This document shows, piece by piece, positions 7,707 through 14,910 of a stretch of DNA of 17,822 nucleotides; position 1 is the first letter of the stretch; each line of letters begins with the position of its first letter. Under the pieces are notes generated by a model. That model was not told the DNA's origin. It made no database searches and saw only the letters and a program-made list of their open reading frames with translations. Source of the DNA: Alphaproteobacteria bacterium (GTDB lineage Bacteria; Pseudomonadota; Alphaproteobacteria; Reyranellales; Reyranellaceae); the NCBI GenBank assembly GCA_013290035.1, contig JABCYT010000004.1, positions 1 through 17,822 on the forward strand, read 5' to 3'. The position numbers and the translations under genes were made by a program.

Positions 7707-8927
7707 TTGAAGACCAAAAGGCGCACATTTCTCGCCGGCGTTTCGAGCGCTGCCGTGTTGTCCGCATCGGGCAGCGCGTTCGCGCAGAAGAAGTATTCGG
7801 AAGGCGCGAGCGACACCGAGATCAAGATCGGCAACACCAATCCGTACAGCGGGCCGGCATCGGCCTATGGCGTGATCGGCAAGACGATCGCGGCGTACTG
7901 GAAGAGCGTGAACGAAGCGGGCGGCATCAACGGCCGCAAGGTCAACTTCATCACCCTGGACGACGGCTACAACCCGGCCAAGACCGTCGAGTGCATCCGC
8001 CAACTCGTCGAGCAGGACAAGGTGCTGTGCACCTTCAACACGCTCGGCACGCCGTGCAACACGGCGATCCACAAGTACATGAACCAGAAGAAGGTGCCGA
8101 TGCTGTTCGTCGCCACCGGCGCCTCGAAGTGGGGCAACCCCAAGGAGTTCCCGTGGACCATGGGCTTCCAGCCCGACTACCACACCGAAGCCGTCATCTA
8201 TGCCAAGCACATCCTGGCCAACGTGAAGGACGCCAAGATCGGCGTGCTGATGCAGAACGACGACTACGGCAAGGACTACTACGAGGGCATGCGCGAGGGT
8301 CTCGGCAAGGAAGTCGGCCGGATCGTCAAGCATGTGACCTACGAGGTGACCGACCCGACGGTCGACAGCCAGGTGATTCAGCTCAAGGATTCCGGCGCCA
8401 ACGTCTTCTTCAATATCTCGACGCCGAAATTCGCCGCCCAGGCCATGCGCAAGGCGGCCGACATCGGCTGGAAGCCGGCCCAGTACCTCAACAACGTGTC
8501 GAGCAGCGTGGCCTCGGTCATGAAGCCGGCGGGCTTCGACAACGTGCAGGGCGTGCTGACGGCGGCTTATCTGATGGATCCGACCGACCATCAATGGGAT
8601 GACAACGCCGACATGAAGGAGTGGAAGGAGTGGATGGGCAAGCACAATGCGGGCGCCAGCCTCGCGGATGCGTCCAACGTCTTTGCCTATTCGGTGTCCA
8701 CGCTGATGCACGAGACGCTGAAGAAGTGCGGCGACAATCTCACCCGTGAGAACCTGATGAAGCAGGCCGCCAACTTCCAGAAGTTCCGGCTGAAGATGGC
8801 GTTGCCGGGCATCACCGTCAGCACCAGCCCGACCGACTTCTATCCGGTACAGGCGGTTCAGCTTCAGCGCTTCAAGGGCGACACGTGGGATCTGTTCGGC
8901 GACGTCATGCACGCCGAGAGCACGTGA
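7707..8927 (+). CDS. Tat-exported Liv-type periplasmic substrate-binding protein 4
   Basis: Fourth and last tandem binding protein, 406 aa from TTG 7707. The signal peptide has KRRTFLAG (Arg5-Arg6) and AFA-QKK cleavage after residue 26. The mature domain begins EIKIGNTNPYSGPAS. It is closest to SBP1: both have MKT-RRTF, DDGYNPAKTVEC, VLCTFNTLGTP and VPMLFVATG, and 81 consecutive bases are identical (8057-8137 and 3982-4062). It differs in the C-terminal half (LADASNVFAYSVSTLM; FRLKMALPG), where SBP1 matches SBP2 instead. The gene sits behind the weakest of the three inter-SBP terminators and the longest spacer, so it may have its own promoter. The end is convergent with the EF-hand gene across a palindrome. 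The ligand is unknown. Confidence 0.93.
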   Translation: MKTKRRTFLAGVSSAAVLSASGSAFAQKKYSEGASDTEIKIGNTNPYSGPASAYGVIGKTIAAYWKSVNEAGGINGRKVNFITLDDGYNPAKTVECIRQLVEQDKVLCTFNTLGTPCNTAIHKYMNQKKVPMLFVATGASKWGNPKEFPWTMGFQPDYHTEAVIYAKHILANVKDAKIGVLMQNDDYGKDYYEGMREGLGKEVGRIVKHVTYEVTDPTVDSQVIQLKDSGANVFFNISTPKFAAQAMRKAADIGWKPAQYLNNVSSSVASVMKPAGFDNVQGVLTAAYLMDPTDHQWDDNADMKEWKEWMGKHNAGASLADASNVFAYSVSTLMHETLKKCGDNLTRENLMKQAANFQKFRLKMALPGITVSTSPTDFYPVQAVQLQRFKGDTWDLFGDVMHAEST

Positions 8928-8967
8928 GGCAGGCTCGCGACCCAGTGAGGCTCCCTCTTTACATGCT

Positions 8968-8992
8968 CCTCTCCCCTGCGAGGGGGGAGAGG
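8968..8992. repeat. CCTCTCCCC/GGGGAGAGG palindrome between convergent genes
   Basis: CCTCTCCCC (8968-8976) and GGGGAGAGG (8984-8992) form a perfect 9-bp stem around a 7-base loop, midway between the converging SBP4 and EF-hand genes. There is no T-run on either strand. The C-rich/G-rich arms resemble the dispersed intergenic palindromes common in alphaproteobacterial genomes (from memory). It may act as a bidirectional 3'-end element. Confidence 0.55.
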
Positions 8993-9023
8993 AATATGAA
9001 GGGAAGAACAGAAATCGAAATCG

Positions 9024-9503
9024 TCAGCGCTCCGTCGACCTGCGCTGCAGCGCCTGGCGGCACTCAGCCGTATCGATGCGGCCGTCCTTGTTGAGATCGC
9101 AGCGCGCGAAGTTGCGATCGGCCTGGGCCATGAACTCGGCGAGCGTCACCACGCCGTCCTTGTCGGCGTCGAGCAGCTGGAAATAGGTCGACTGGCGCTG
9201 CGCCTGGCGGTCGGTCGGCAGGACGCTGTTGCCGATCGCGGGCGTGCGGGCGAACAGCTCGTCCTGGGTGAGCTTGCCGTCGCCGTTGGCGTCGAGACGC
9301 TTGAAGCGCGCCTCTTGGGCGGCCTTCCATTCGGCGCGGTCGACGACGCCGTCCTTGTTGGTGTCGTAGCGCATGAGACCGCGCGGCACGGCACTGGAGG
9401 CCCGGGCGGGTTTTTCGGGCGGCGCCGCCGTGTCATCGGGCGCGGCCAGGACGGGACCGGCGAGCAGAAGGGCGGCGGCGGACAGCGAGAGGAACTTCAG
9501 CAT
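9024..9503 (-). CDS. Secreted four-EF-hand calcium-binding protein
   Basis: Probably a periplasmic or secreted calcium-binding protein, 159 aa. An N-terminal signal peptide (MLKFLSLSAAALLLAGPVLA, cleavage near residue 20) is followed by a Pro/Ala-rich linker. Four canonical 12-residue EF-hand loops come next, at about 47-58 (DTNKDGVVDRAE), 71-82 (DANGDGKLTQDE), 112-123 (DADKDGVVTLAE) and 136-147 (DLNKDGRIDTAE). All four keep D at position 1, D/N at 3, D at 5, G at 6 and E at 12. Cys135 and Cys148 flank loop 4 and could form a disulfide in the periplasm (inference). AAGGA lies about 9 bases before the start. The gene is divergent from gor. Such proteins are common in alphaproteobacteria, and the role is unknown. 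Confidence 0.9.
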   Translation of the reverse strand: MLKFLSLSAAALLLAGPVLAAPDDTAAPPEKPARASSAVPRGLMRYDTNKDGVVDRAEWKAAQEARFKRLDANGDGKLTQDELFARTPAIGNSVLPTDRQAQRQSTYFQLLDADKDGVVTLAEFMAQADRNFARCDLNKDGRIDTAECRQALQRRSTER

Positions 9504-9557
9504 GGGAACATATCCTTAAAGTTGTATCAGGAGATGGAAATACACGTCCCATTTCCC

Positions 9558-9586
9558 TTACCCGGCCGTCTAAGCGCCGATATAGT
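9558..9586 (+). promoter_or_regulatory. Possible gor promoter
   Basis: TATAGT (9581-9586) is a good -10 candidate, with a weak -35 (TTACCC, 9558-9563) 17 bases upstream. Transcription would start near 9593, giving a leader of about 48 bases before gor that contains the DnaA-box 9-mer. The -35 is poor, so this is tentative. Confidence 0.25.
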
Positions 9587-9632
9587 CTGGCCCGCGACCG
9601 GAATATGGCCGTGTTGTGGTTTTGTTCTCAGG

Positions 9633-9641
9633 TTATCCACA
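9633..9641 (+). promoter_or_regulatory. DnaA-box 9-mer overlapping the gor start
   Basis: TTATCCACA, a perfect match to the strong DnaA-box consensus, overlaps the first base of the gor ATG. It also occupies the place where a ribosome-binding site is expected. A second copy stands upstream of the DAHP synthase gene. DnaA binding here is unproven. Confidence 0.35.
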
Positions 9642-11044
9642 TGCCCTACGATTATGACCTCTTTGTCATCGGCGCCGGCTCGGGCGGCGTGCGCGCCTCG
9701 CGCATTGCGGCCGGCCATGGTGCGCGCGTCGGTATCTGCGAGGACTACAGGGTCGGCGGCACCTGCGTGATCCGGGGCTGCGTGCCGAAAAAGCTCCTGG
9801 TCTATGGCTCCAAGTTTGCCCACGAGTTCGAGGACGCCGCGGCCTACGGCTGGAGCGTGCCCGAACCCACGCATTCCTGGGCCACGCTGCGCGACAATGT
9901 GCAGAAGGAAGTTGATCGCCTAAACGGCGTCTATCTCCGGCTGCTCGACGGCGCGGGTGTCAAGCTGCGCATGGGCCGCGGCCGGCTGATGGACCGTCAC
10001 ACCATTCAGGTCGGCGAGGAGACCGTCACGGCGGACAAGATCCTGGTCGCGACGGGCGGCCACCCCGTCGTGCCCGAGATTCCCGGCAGGGAATTCGCCA
10101 TTACCTCCAACGAGGCATTCCATCTTCCCGATCCGCTGCCCAAGCGCATCACGATCGTCGGCGCCGGTTATATCGCCGTCGAGTTCGCCGGCATCTTCAA
10201 TGGGCTCGGCTGCCACGTCGACCTGGTGCTGCGCCGCGACCGCGTGCTGCGCGGCTTCGACGAGGAATGCCGCACCGCCGTGCATGATGCGCTCAAGGAC
10301 AGCGGCATCGAGCTGCGCACCGAGATGCAGATCGGCCGCATCGTGGCGATCCCACCAGATTCGAAGGGCGGCAAGGCAACCTATCAGGTGAACACGCAGC
10401 TCGGCGGGATGTTCGAGACCGACGTCGTGATGTACGCCACCGGCCGCACGCCCAACACGGCGGGCATCGGGCTTGAAAAGGCGGGCGTGCAGCTCGACAA
10501 GGCCGGCGCCATCGCCGTCGATGAATGGTCCAAAACGACGGCGCCCAACATCTGGGCGGTGGGAGACGTCACCGACCGCATCAATCTGACACCGGTGGCC
10601 ATCATGGAAGGTCACTGCTTCGCCGATACCGAATTCGGCAACAAGCCGCGCAAGCCCGATCACCGCGACGTGCCGTCGGCCGTGTTCTGCCAGCCCGAGC
10701 TCGCCAATGTCGGGCTGACGGAGGAAGAGGCCAAGCTCACCCTGGGCGAGATCCGGGTCTTCACGTCGGCTTTCCGGCCGATGAAGTACACCGTGTCGGG
10801 TCGCCACCAACGCACCTTCATGAAGCTGATCGTCGAGGCCGCGACCGACAAGGTGGTCGGCGCGCACATGGTGGGTGACGATGCGGCCGAGCTGATCCAG
10901 GGCCTGGCGGTGGCCGTGAAAGCGGGCGCCACCAAGGCCCAGTTCGACGCCACCGTGGGCATTCACCCCACGGCCGGCGAGGAGTTCGTCACCATGCGGA
11001 CGGCGCGGGTCGAGCCGGCGCCGACGCGCAAGGCCGCCGAGTAA
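9641..11044 (+). CDS. gor: Glutathione-disulfide reductase
   Basis: Cytoplasmic flavoenzyme that reduces glutathione disulfide with NADPH; 467 aa from ATG 9641, usual for the family. FAD-binding GAGSGG is at 11-16. The redox-active disulfide is C42-VIRG-C47, in GGTCVIRGCVPKK. The NADPH-binding fold is GAGYIAVEFAG, with RRDRVLRGFD downstream; its arginines favour NADPH over NADH. FAD contact WAVGDVT comes later. The C-terminal His-Glu pair is HPTAGEE (His442, Glu447). These separate it from lipoamide dehydrogenase and mercuric reductase. An in-frame ATG at 9605 would add 12 residues before the FAD motif, which I judge unlikely. The ribosome-binding site is weak. A GST is encoded three genes downstream, which fits glutathione metabolism. 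Confidence 0.93.
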   Translation: MPYDYDLFVIGAGSGGVRASRIAAGHGARVGICEDYRVGGTCVIRGCVPKKLLVYGSKFAHEFEDAAAYGWSVPEPTHSWATLRDNVQKEVDRLNGVYLRLLDGAGVKLRMGRGRLMDRHTIQVGEETVTADKILVATGGHPVVPEIPGREFAITSNEAFHLPDPLPKRITIVGAGYIAVEFAGIFNGLGCHVDLVLRRDRVLRGFDEECRTAVHDALKDSGIELRTEMQIGRIVAIPPDSKGGKATYQVNTQLGGMFETDVVMYATGRTPNTAGIGLEKAGVQLDKAGAIAVDEWSKTTAPNIWAVGDVTDRINLTPVAIMEGHCFADTEFGNKPRKPDHRDVPSAVFCQPELANVGLTEEEAKLTLGEIRVFTSAFRPMKYTVSGRHQRTFMKLIVEAATDKVVGAHMVGDDAAELIQGLAVAVKAGATKAQFDATVGIHPTAGEEFVTMRTARVEPAPTRKAAE

Positions 11045-11069
11045 CCCTGGCGGCTGCTCGACTGGCCTT

Positions 11070-11078
11070 TTATCCACA
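11070..11078 (+). promoter_or_regulatory. DnaA-box 9-mer upstream of the DAHP synthase gene
   Basis: A second perfect TTATCCACA, in the 93-base spacer between gor and the DAHP synthase gene, 60 bases before the start codon. It is on the same strand as the copy at 9633. It is too isolated to be a replication origin. Confidence 0.35.
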
Positions 11079-11126
11079 GCACGTATAGGTTCACCCACCC
11101 CGGCGGCCAGATGGCCGGCGGGTTGC

Positions 11127-11134
11127 AGGAGGAG
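11127..11134 (+). promoter_or_regulatory. Ribosome-binding site fixing the DAHP synthase start
   Basis: AGGAGGAG ends 3 bases before ATG 11138, with its GGAGG core 5 bases away. It excludes the upstream in-frame ATG at 11111, which has no such site. Confidence 0.8.
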
Positions 11135-11137
11135 ACG

Positions 11138-12574
11138 ATGACCGCGATTCAGGGCCCGTCGCGGACGGCCGCGAAAGCGCAGTCCCGCAGTTCGAGCGCC
11201 GCCGACTGGACGCCGACCAGCTGGCGCAGCCGGCCGGTCCAGCAGATGCCGGTCTATTCCGACGCCGCAGCGCTGGCCGGCGCCGAGACGCGGCTGCGCC
11301 GCTATCCGCCCCTGGTCTTTGCCGGCGAGGCGCGCAAGCTCAAGGCGGCGCTGGCCAAGGTGGCCGCGGGTGACGCCTTCCTGCTGCAGGGCGGCGACTG
11401 CGCCGAGAGCTTCGTCGACTTCACCGCCAACAACATCCGCGACACCTTCCGGGTGCTGCTGCAGATGGCGGTCGTGCTGACCTATGGCGCCGGCGTGCCG
11501 GTGGTGAAGGTCGGCCGCATGGCCGGCCAGTTCGCCAAGCCGCGCTCGTCCAACGTCGAGAAGGTGGGCGACGTCGAGCTGCCGTCCTACCGCGGCGACA
11601 ACGTCAACGGCTTCGAGTTCACCGCCGAGGCGCGTCGGCCCGATCCGGAGCGCATGGTGCAGGCCTACAACCAGTCGGCCGCGACGCTCAACCTGCTGCG
11701 CGCCTTCGCTCAGGGCGGCTATGCCGACCTGCACGAGGTCAACCGCTGGAACCTCGACTTCGTGCGCAACTCGCCGGCGTCGGAACGCTACCACGACCTC
11801 GCCGCGCGGCTCGACGAGACGCTGAACTTCATGGCGGCCTGCGGGCTGAACTCGGCGACCACGCCGCAAATCGCCGAGACCGACTTCTTCACCAGCCACG
11901 AGGCGCTGCTGCTGCCCTACGAAGAGGCGCTGACGCGCGTCGATTCGACCTCGGGCGACTGGTACGACTGCTCGGCGCACCTGGTGTGGATCGGCGACCG
12001 CACGCGCCAGCCCGACGGCGCGCACGTCGAATTCCTGCGCGGCGTGCGCAATCCGTTGGGCTTCAAGGCGGGGCCGACGCTCTCGAGCGACGATCTGTTG
12101 CGCCTGATCGACACGCTGAACCCGGCCAACGAACCCGGCCGCATCGTCATTATCTGCCGCATGGGCGCCGACAAGGTCGCCGACAAGCTGCCGGCGCTGG
12201 TGCGGTCGGTGAAGCGTGCCGGCCGCTCGGTCGTGTGGTCGTGCGATCCCATGCACGGCAACACCGTGACCACGGCCAACGGCAAGAAGACCCGCTATTT
12301 CGACGCCATCCTGAGCGAGGTGAAGGACTTCTTCGCCGTCCACCGCGCCGAAGGCAGCCATCCCGGCGGCGTGCATTTCGAGATGACGGGTCAGGAGGTG
12401 ACGGAGTGCGTCGGCGGCGCCGTCGACATCACCGTCGACAATCTCGTCGAGCGCTACGAGACGCAGTGCGATCCCCGGCTCAACGCGAGCCAAGCGCTCG
12501 AACTCGCCTTCCTGCTCGCCGAGCAGCTCAAGGCCGAGCGCCTGTCGGTCGCCAGGGCGCGGCCAGCGGTCTAG
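11138..12574 (+). CDS. aroG: Class II 3-deoxy-7-phosphoheptulonate (DAHP) synthase
   Basis: First enzyme of the shikimate pathway: it condenses phosphoenolpyruvate and erythrose 4-phosphate to DAHP in the cytoplasm. It is 478 aa, typical of the class II (plant/mycobacterial) type. Class motifs in order are GGDCAESF (Cys88), [57 protein letters not shown] (His373), HFEMTGQ (Glu415) and CDPRLN (Asp445). Cys88, His373, Glu415 and Asp445 align with the metal ligands known in the Mycobacterium tuberculosis enzyme. A Ser/Ala-rich stretch occupies the first 20 residues. pncB starts 45 bases downstream, so the two are probably cotranscribed. The symbol follows mycobacterial usage and varies between species. 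Confidence 0.94.
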   Translation: MTAIQGPSRTAAKAQSRSSSAADWTPTSWRSRPVQQMPVYSDAAALAGAETRLRRYPPLVFAGEARKLKAALAKVAAGDAFLLQGGDCAESFVDFTANNIRDTFRVLLQMAVVLTYGAGVPVVKVGRMAGQFAKPRSSNVEKVGDVELPSYRGDNVNGFEFTAEARRPDPERMVQAYNQSAATLNLLRAFAQGGYADLHEVNRWNLDFVRNSPASERYHDLAARLDETLNFMAACGLNSATTPQIAETDFFTSHEALLLPYEEALTRVDSTSGDWYDCSAHLVWIGDRTRQPDGAHVEFLRGVRNPLGFKAGPTLSSDDLLRLIDTLNPANEPGRIVIICRMGADKVADKLPALVRSVKRAGRSVVWSCDPMHGNTVTTANGKKTRYFDAILSEVKDFFAVHRAEGSHPGGVHFEMTGQEVTECVGGAVDITVDNLVERYETQCDPRLNASQALELAFLLAEQLKAERLSVARARPAV

Positions 12575-12619
12575 GCGGCGCAGACCGGGCGCAAGGACCT
12601 TGGCGGGCCGGGAGGGCCG

Positions 12620-13768
12620 ATGACGCATCCGAACGACGCTGAGATCGAGCGCTACACCGATCACTACTTCAATCGCACGAAGCAGGTGATCGGCCGGTTC
12701 GGCGACAGCCGCGTGACCTACGCGATCTTCATGCGTCGTCCCGTGGTATTCGCGCCGCGGCTGGCGCTGGAATGGCTGGAAGAACTCGGCCGCTCGCGCA
12801 ACACCGCGGTCGAGCTCGACCTGCGCTACGGCGAGGGCAAGTGGGTCGGCGCCGGCGAGCCGATGATGTACATCACCGGCTCGTTCTTCCATCTCGTCGA
12901 CCTCGAGACGATCTTCCTGCAGAAGCTGGGGCCGGCTTGCGTGGCGGCCTACAACGCCTGGACGATGTGCGCCGACATGCCGAAGTCGGCCTTCCTCGCC
13001 ATGGATGCGCGCCATTGCGCGGGTCAGGAGATGGCCGAGATGATGGCCTATGCCGCGTCGGTCGGCTCGGCGCGCGCCAAGCGCAAGGTGGGTGCGCTGG
13101 GCTTCATCGGCAATGCCACGCACGCCACCGCGCATTTCTTCGGCCGCGACCAGGGGCTCGGCACCATGCCGCACGCCCTGATCGGCTATGCGGGCTCCAC
13201 CTTGCGTGCTGCCGAGATGTACCACGAGACATTTCCCGGCGAGGCGATGACCGTGCTGGTCGACTATTTCGCCCGCGAGATCTCGGACTCGCTGGAGGTC
13301 TGCCGGCGTTTTCCCGACCTCGCCACCAAGGGAATGCTGTCGCTCCGCCTCGACACCACCGGCGGCCGCTACATCGAGGGGCTGGATCCGGCGTCGTCCT
13401 ATGCCGTGCTGGAGCGCTTCTCGCCCGAATCGATCCGCGGCTATCGCAGCGAAGAGGAATTGCGCTTTCTCGTCGGCACCGGCGTCTCGGCGGCGGCGAT
13501 CTTCCACCTGCGCGCCGAGCTAGACCGCGCGGGCTTCGACAAGGTCAAGATCGTGGCCTCGTCCGGCTTCGGGCCGGCCAAGTGCCGGGTGATGGCCGAG
13601 GCCAAGGCGCCGATCGATGTGGTGGGCTCGGGCTCGTTCCTGCCCTCGAACTGGACCGAGACCTACGCTACCGCCGATATCGTCGAATATGACGGCGAGA
13701 AGCGGGTCAAGATCGGCCGCGAGTTCCTGCACCGCGGCCGCCCCAACGGCAGCGGCCGGCCGCTTTGA
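12620..13768 (+). CDS. pncB: Nicotinate phosphoribosyltransferase
   Basis: NAD salvage enzyme that joins nicotinate to PRPP to give nicotinate mononucleotide; 382 aa, cytoplasmic. Family features are the N-terminal TDHYFNRTKQVI (13-24), MDARHCAGQEMAEMMAYAAS around 128-147, GTMPHA (181-186, His185), LRLDTTGGRYIEG in place of the usual RLDSGD, and the C-terminal phosphate-binding strands VKIVASSGF and IDVVGSGSFLP. It is shorter than E. coli PncB and resembles the compact form of the family, so assignment to a close relative (quinolinate or nicotinamide type) is a small risk. GGGAGG precedes ATG 12620. It lies 45 bases after the DAHP synthase gene and 14 bases before the GST gene. Confidence 0.85.
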   Translation: MTHPNDAEIERYTDHYFNRTKQVIGRFGDSRVTYAIFMRRPVVFAPRLALEWLEELGRSRNTAVELDLRYGEGKWVGAGEPMMYITGSFFHLVDLETIFLQKLGPACVAAYNAWTMCADMPKSAFLAMDARHCAGQEMAEMMAYAASVGSARAKRKVGALGFIGNATHATAHFFGRDQGLGTMPHALIGYAGSTLRAAEMYHETFPGEAMTVLVDYFAREISDSLEVCRRFPDLATKGMLSLRLDTTGGRYIEGLDPASSYAVLERFSPESIRGYRSEEELRFLVGTGVSAAAIFHLRAELDRAGFDKVKIVASSGFGPAKCRVMAEAKAPIDVVGSGSFLPSNWTETYATADIVEYDGEKRVKIGREFLHRGRPNGSGRPL

Positions 13769-13782
13769 TCGAGGAGATCTCC

Positions 13783-14412
13783 ATGCTGAAACTCTACTTC
13801 GCCCCCGGCGTCTGTTCGACCGCCTCGCATATCGGCCTCGAGGAAAGCGGCGCCCAGTACGATTCGCAGGCCATCTCGTTCGCCAAGAACGAGCAGAGGT
13901 CGCCCGAGTATCTGAAGATCAATCCGCGCGGGCGCGTGCCGGCGCTCGTGGTCGACGAGGGCACGATCGTCGAGAACACCGCGATCCTCGACTATGTCGC
14001 GGCCAAGTACGCGCCGCAGCTCATGCCGAAGGATCCGCTGCAAAGGGCCAGGGCGATCTCCCTGATGGCCTGGTTCTCCAACACCGTGCATCCCAACTTC
14101 ACCCATATCGGCCGGCCCGAGCGCTTTGCCACGGATGCATCGGTGCATGAGCACCTGAAGACGACCGGCCGCGAGAACTTCCACACCAATTTGAAGGAGA
14201 TCGACGGGCTGCTGGCCGGCAAGCAGTGGATCCTGGGCGACCAGTTCTCGGTGGTCGACGGCTATGCGCTGATCTTCTACGGTTGGGGCAAGCGCATCGG
14301 CCTGCCGATGACCGAGCTCAAGAACTACACCGCCTGGAAGGACCGCATGCTGGCCCGCCCCGCAGTCAAGCGCGTGCTGGAGCGCGAACAGAGCGTCCTG
14401 CTTGCGGCCTAG
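13783..14412 (+). CDS. Beta-class glutathione S-transferase
   Basis: Cytoplasmic enzyme expected to conjugate glutathione or reduce peroxides/disulfides; 209 aa. The N-terminal thioredoxin-like domain begins MLKLYFAPGVCSTASHIGL, with Cys11 at the place of the beta-class cysteine (Cys10 in E. coli GstA). NPRGRVPAL carries the cis-proline and VENTAILDYV the glutathione-contacting turn. The all-helical C-terminal domain contains NTVHPNF and the DQFSVVDGYA N-capping box near residue 150. GAGGAG (13771-13776) precedes ATG 13783, so a TTG at 13765 overlapping the pncB stop is rejected. It closes the run with the DAHP synthase gene and pncB. Its stop is 3 bases from the end of the converging minus-strand gene. 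The substrate is unknown. Confidence 0.9.
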   Translation: MLKLYFAPGVCSTASHIGLEESGAQYDSQAISFAKNEQRSPEYLKINPRGRVPALVVDEGTIVENTAILDYVAAKYAPQLMPKDPLQRARAISLMAWFSNTVHPNFTHIGRPERFATDASVHEHLKTTGRENFHTNLKEIDGLLAGKQWILGDQFSVVDGYALIFYGWGKRIGLPMTELKNYTAWKDRMLARPAVKRVLEREQSVLLAA

Positions 14413-14415
14413 TCG

Positions 14416-14811
14416 CTATCCGACGACGAAGCTCTGGTACAGCGACCGCAGGTCCTGGGTTTCCTGCGGCGTGATCTCGCCGTCGAGCACGCGCGCTTCC
14501 CAGCCGCGCAGCTTGCGCTTGATCTCGGACGGCGTACGCGGGCTCAGCAGCACCATGAAGAACTGTTCGTGCGGCGAGAGCTCGCGATCGCGCCGGTAGC
14601 CGAACGGCCCGGCGCTCGTGGCATGGGTCGCGACTGCCGGCAGCGCGGCGCCACGACCCTGGATCGCGGGGGCAAGGACCTCGTCCCAGGTGAGACCGGC
14701 CTCGCGCACCATCGTCGAGGCGAGCTTGGCAGCCGCCAGTGCCTCGCCGGCGTGGCTGCTATCCAGGATTTCCAGAACCTTCACCAGCGCGGTGCGGTTG
14801 AATGTCGACAT
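14416..14811 (-). CDS. Small protein of unknown function
   Basis: 131 aa, no signal peptide or membrane segment. I do not recognise a characterised family. The N-terminal third, ALVKVLEILDSSHAGEALAA followed by AKLASTMVREAGLTWDEVL, is a helical pattern (leucine-rich helix, short S-x-H-x-GE turn, Ala-rich helix, GLTWDE). From memory it recurs in many alphaproteobacterial and phage-related hypothetical proteins and resembles DUF2786-like segments. The C-terminal half has SPHEQFFMVLLSPRTPSEIKR and a charged helix ending in LYQSFVVG, suggesting a second helical module. GGAAGG precedes the ATG. The stop converges on the GST gene with 3 bases between them, and the start is divergent from the MFS gene. 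The coding call rests on a coherent composition and good boundaries. Confidence 0.8.
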   Translation of the reverse strand: MSTFNRTALVKVLEILDSSHAGEALAAAKLASTMVREAGLTWDEVLAPAIQGRGAALPAVATHATSAGPFGYRRDRELSPHEQFFMVLLSPRTPSEIKRKLRGWEARVLDGEITPQETQDLRSLYQSFVVG

Positions 14812-14862
14812 CGCCTTCCCAGCCGGCCCGTGTCTTTGACTATTAGATGAGCAAGCGGCACT

Positions 14863-14903
14863 AAGTCCTTACAAGATATAGATCCTCTCAGTCCTTATCA
14901 AGA
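14863..14903 (+). repeat. Short direct repeat upstream of the MFS gene
   Basis: AGTCCTTACAAGA (14864-14876) recurs as AGTCCTTATCAAGA (14890-14903), 26 bases later, ending 7 bases before the MFS start. Two same-orientation copies in a divergent promoter region could be an operator for a regulator encoded elsewhere. It is a small, imperfect repeat, so confidence is low. Confidence 0.3.
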
Positions 14904-14910
14904 CCAGCCC

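Noticed and set aside
3632..8927. Tandem array as an assembly artefact
   Set aside because: The copies differ throughout, in signal peptides, start codons, spacers and pocket residues, so they are distinct genes and not one gene assembled repeatedly.
9633..11078. A replication origin based on the DnaA boxes
   Set aside because: There are only two boxes, 1.4 kb apart. There is no AT-rich unwinding region, and no dnaA, dnaN, repABC or parAB nearby.
9920..13507. Very long antisense open frame (1195 codons) on the minus strand
   Set aside because: It lies opposite gor, the DAHP synthase gene and pncB, all with clear catalytic motifs. Its product is His/Arg/Asp-rich low-complexity sequence, as expected for the complement of GC-rich coding DNA.
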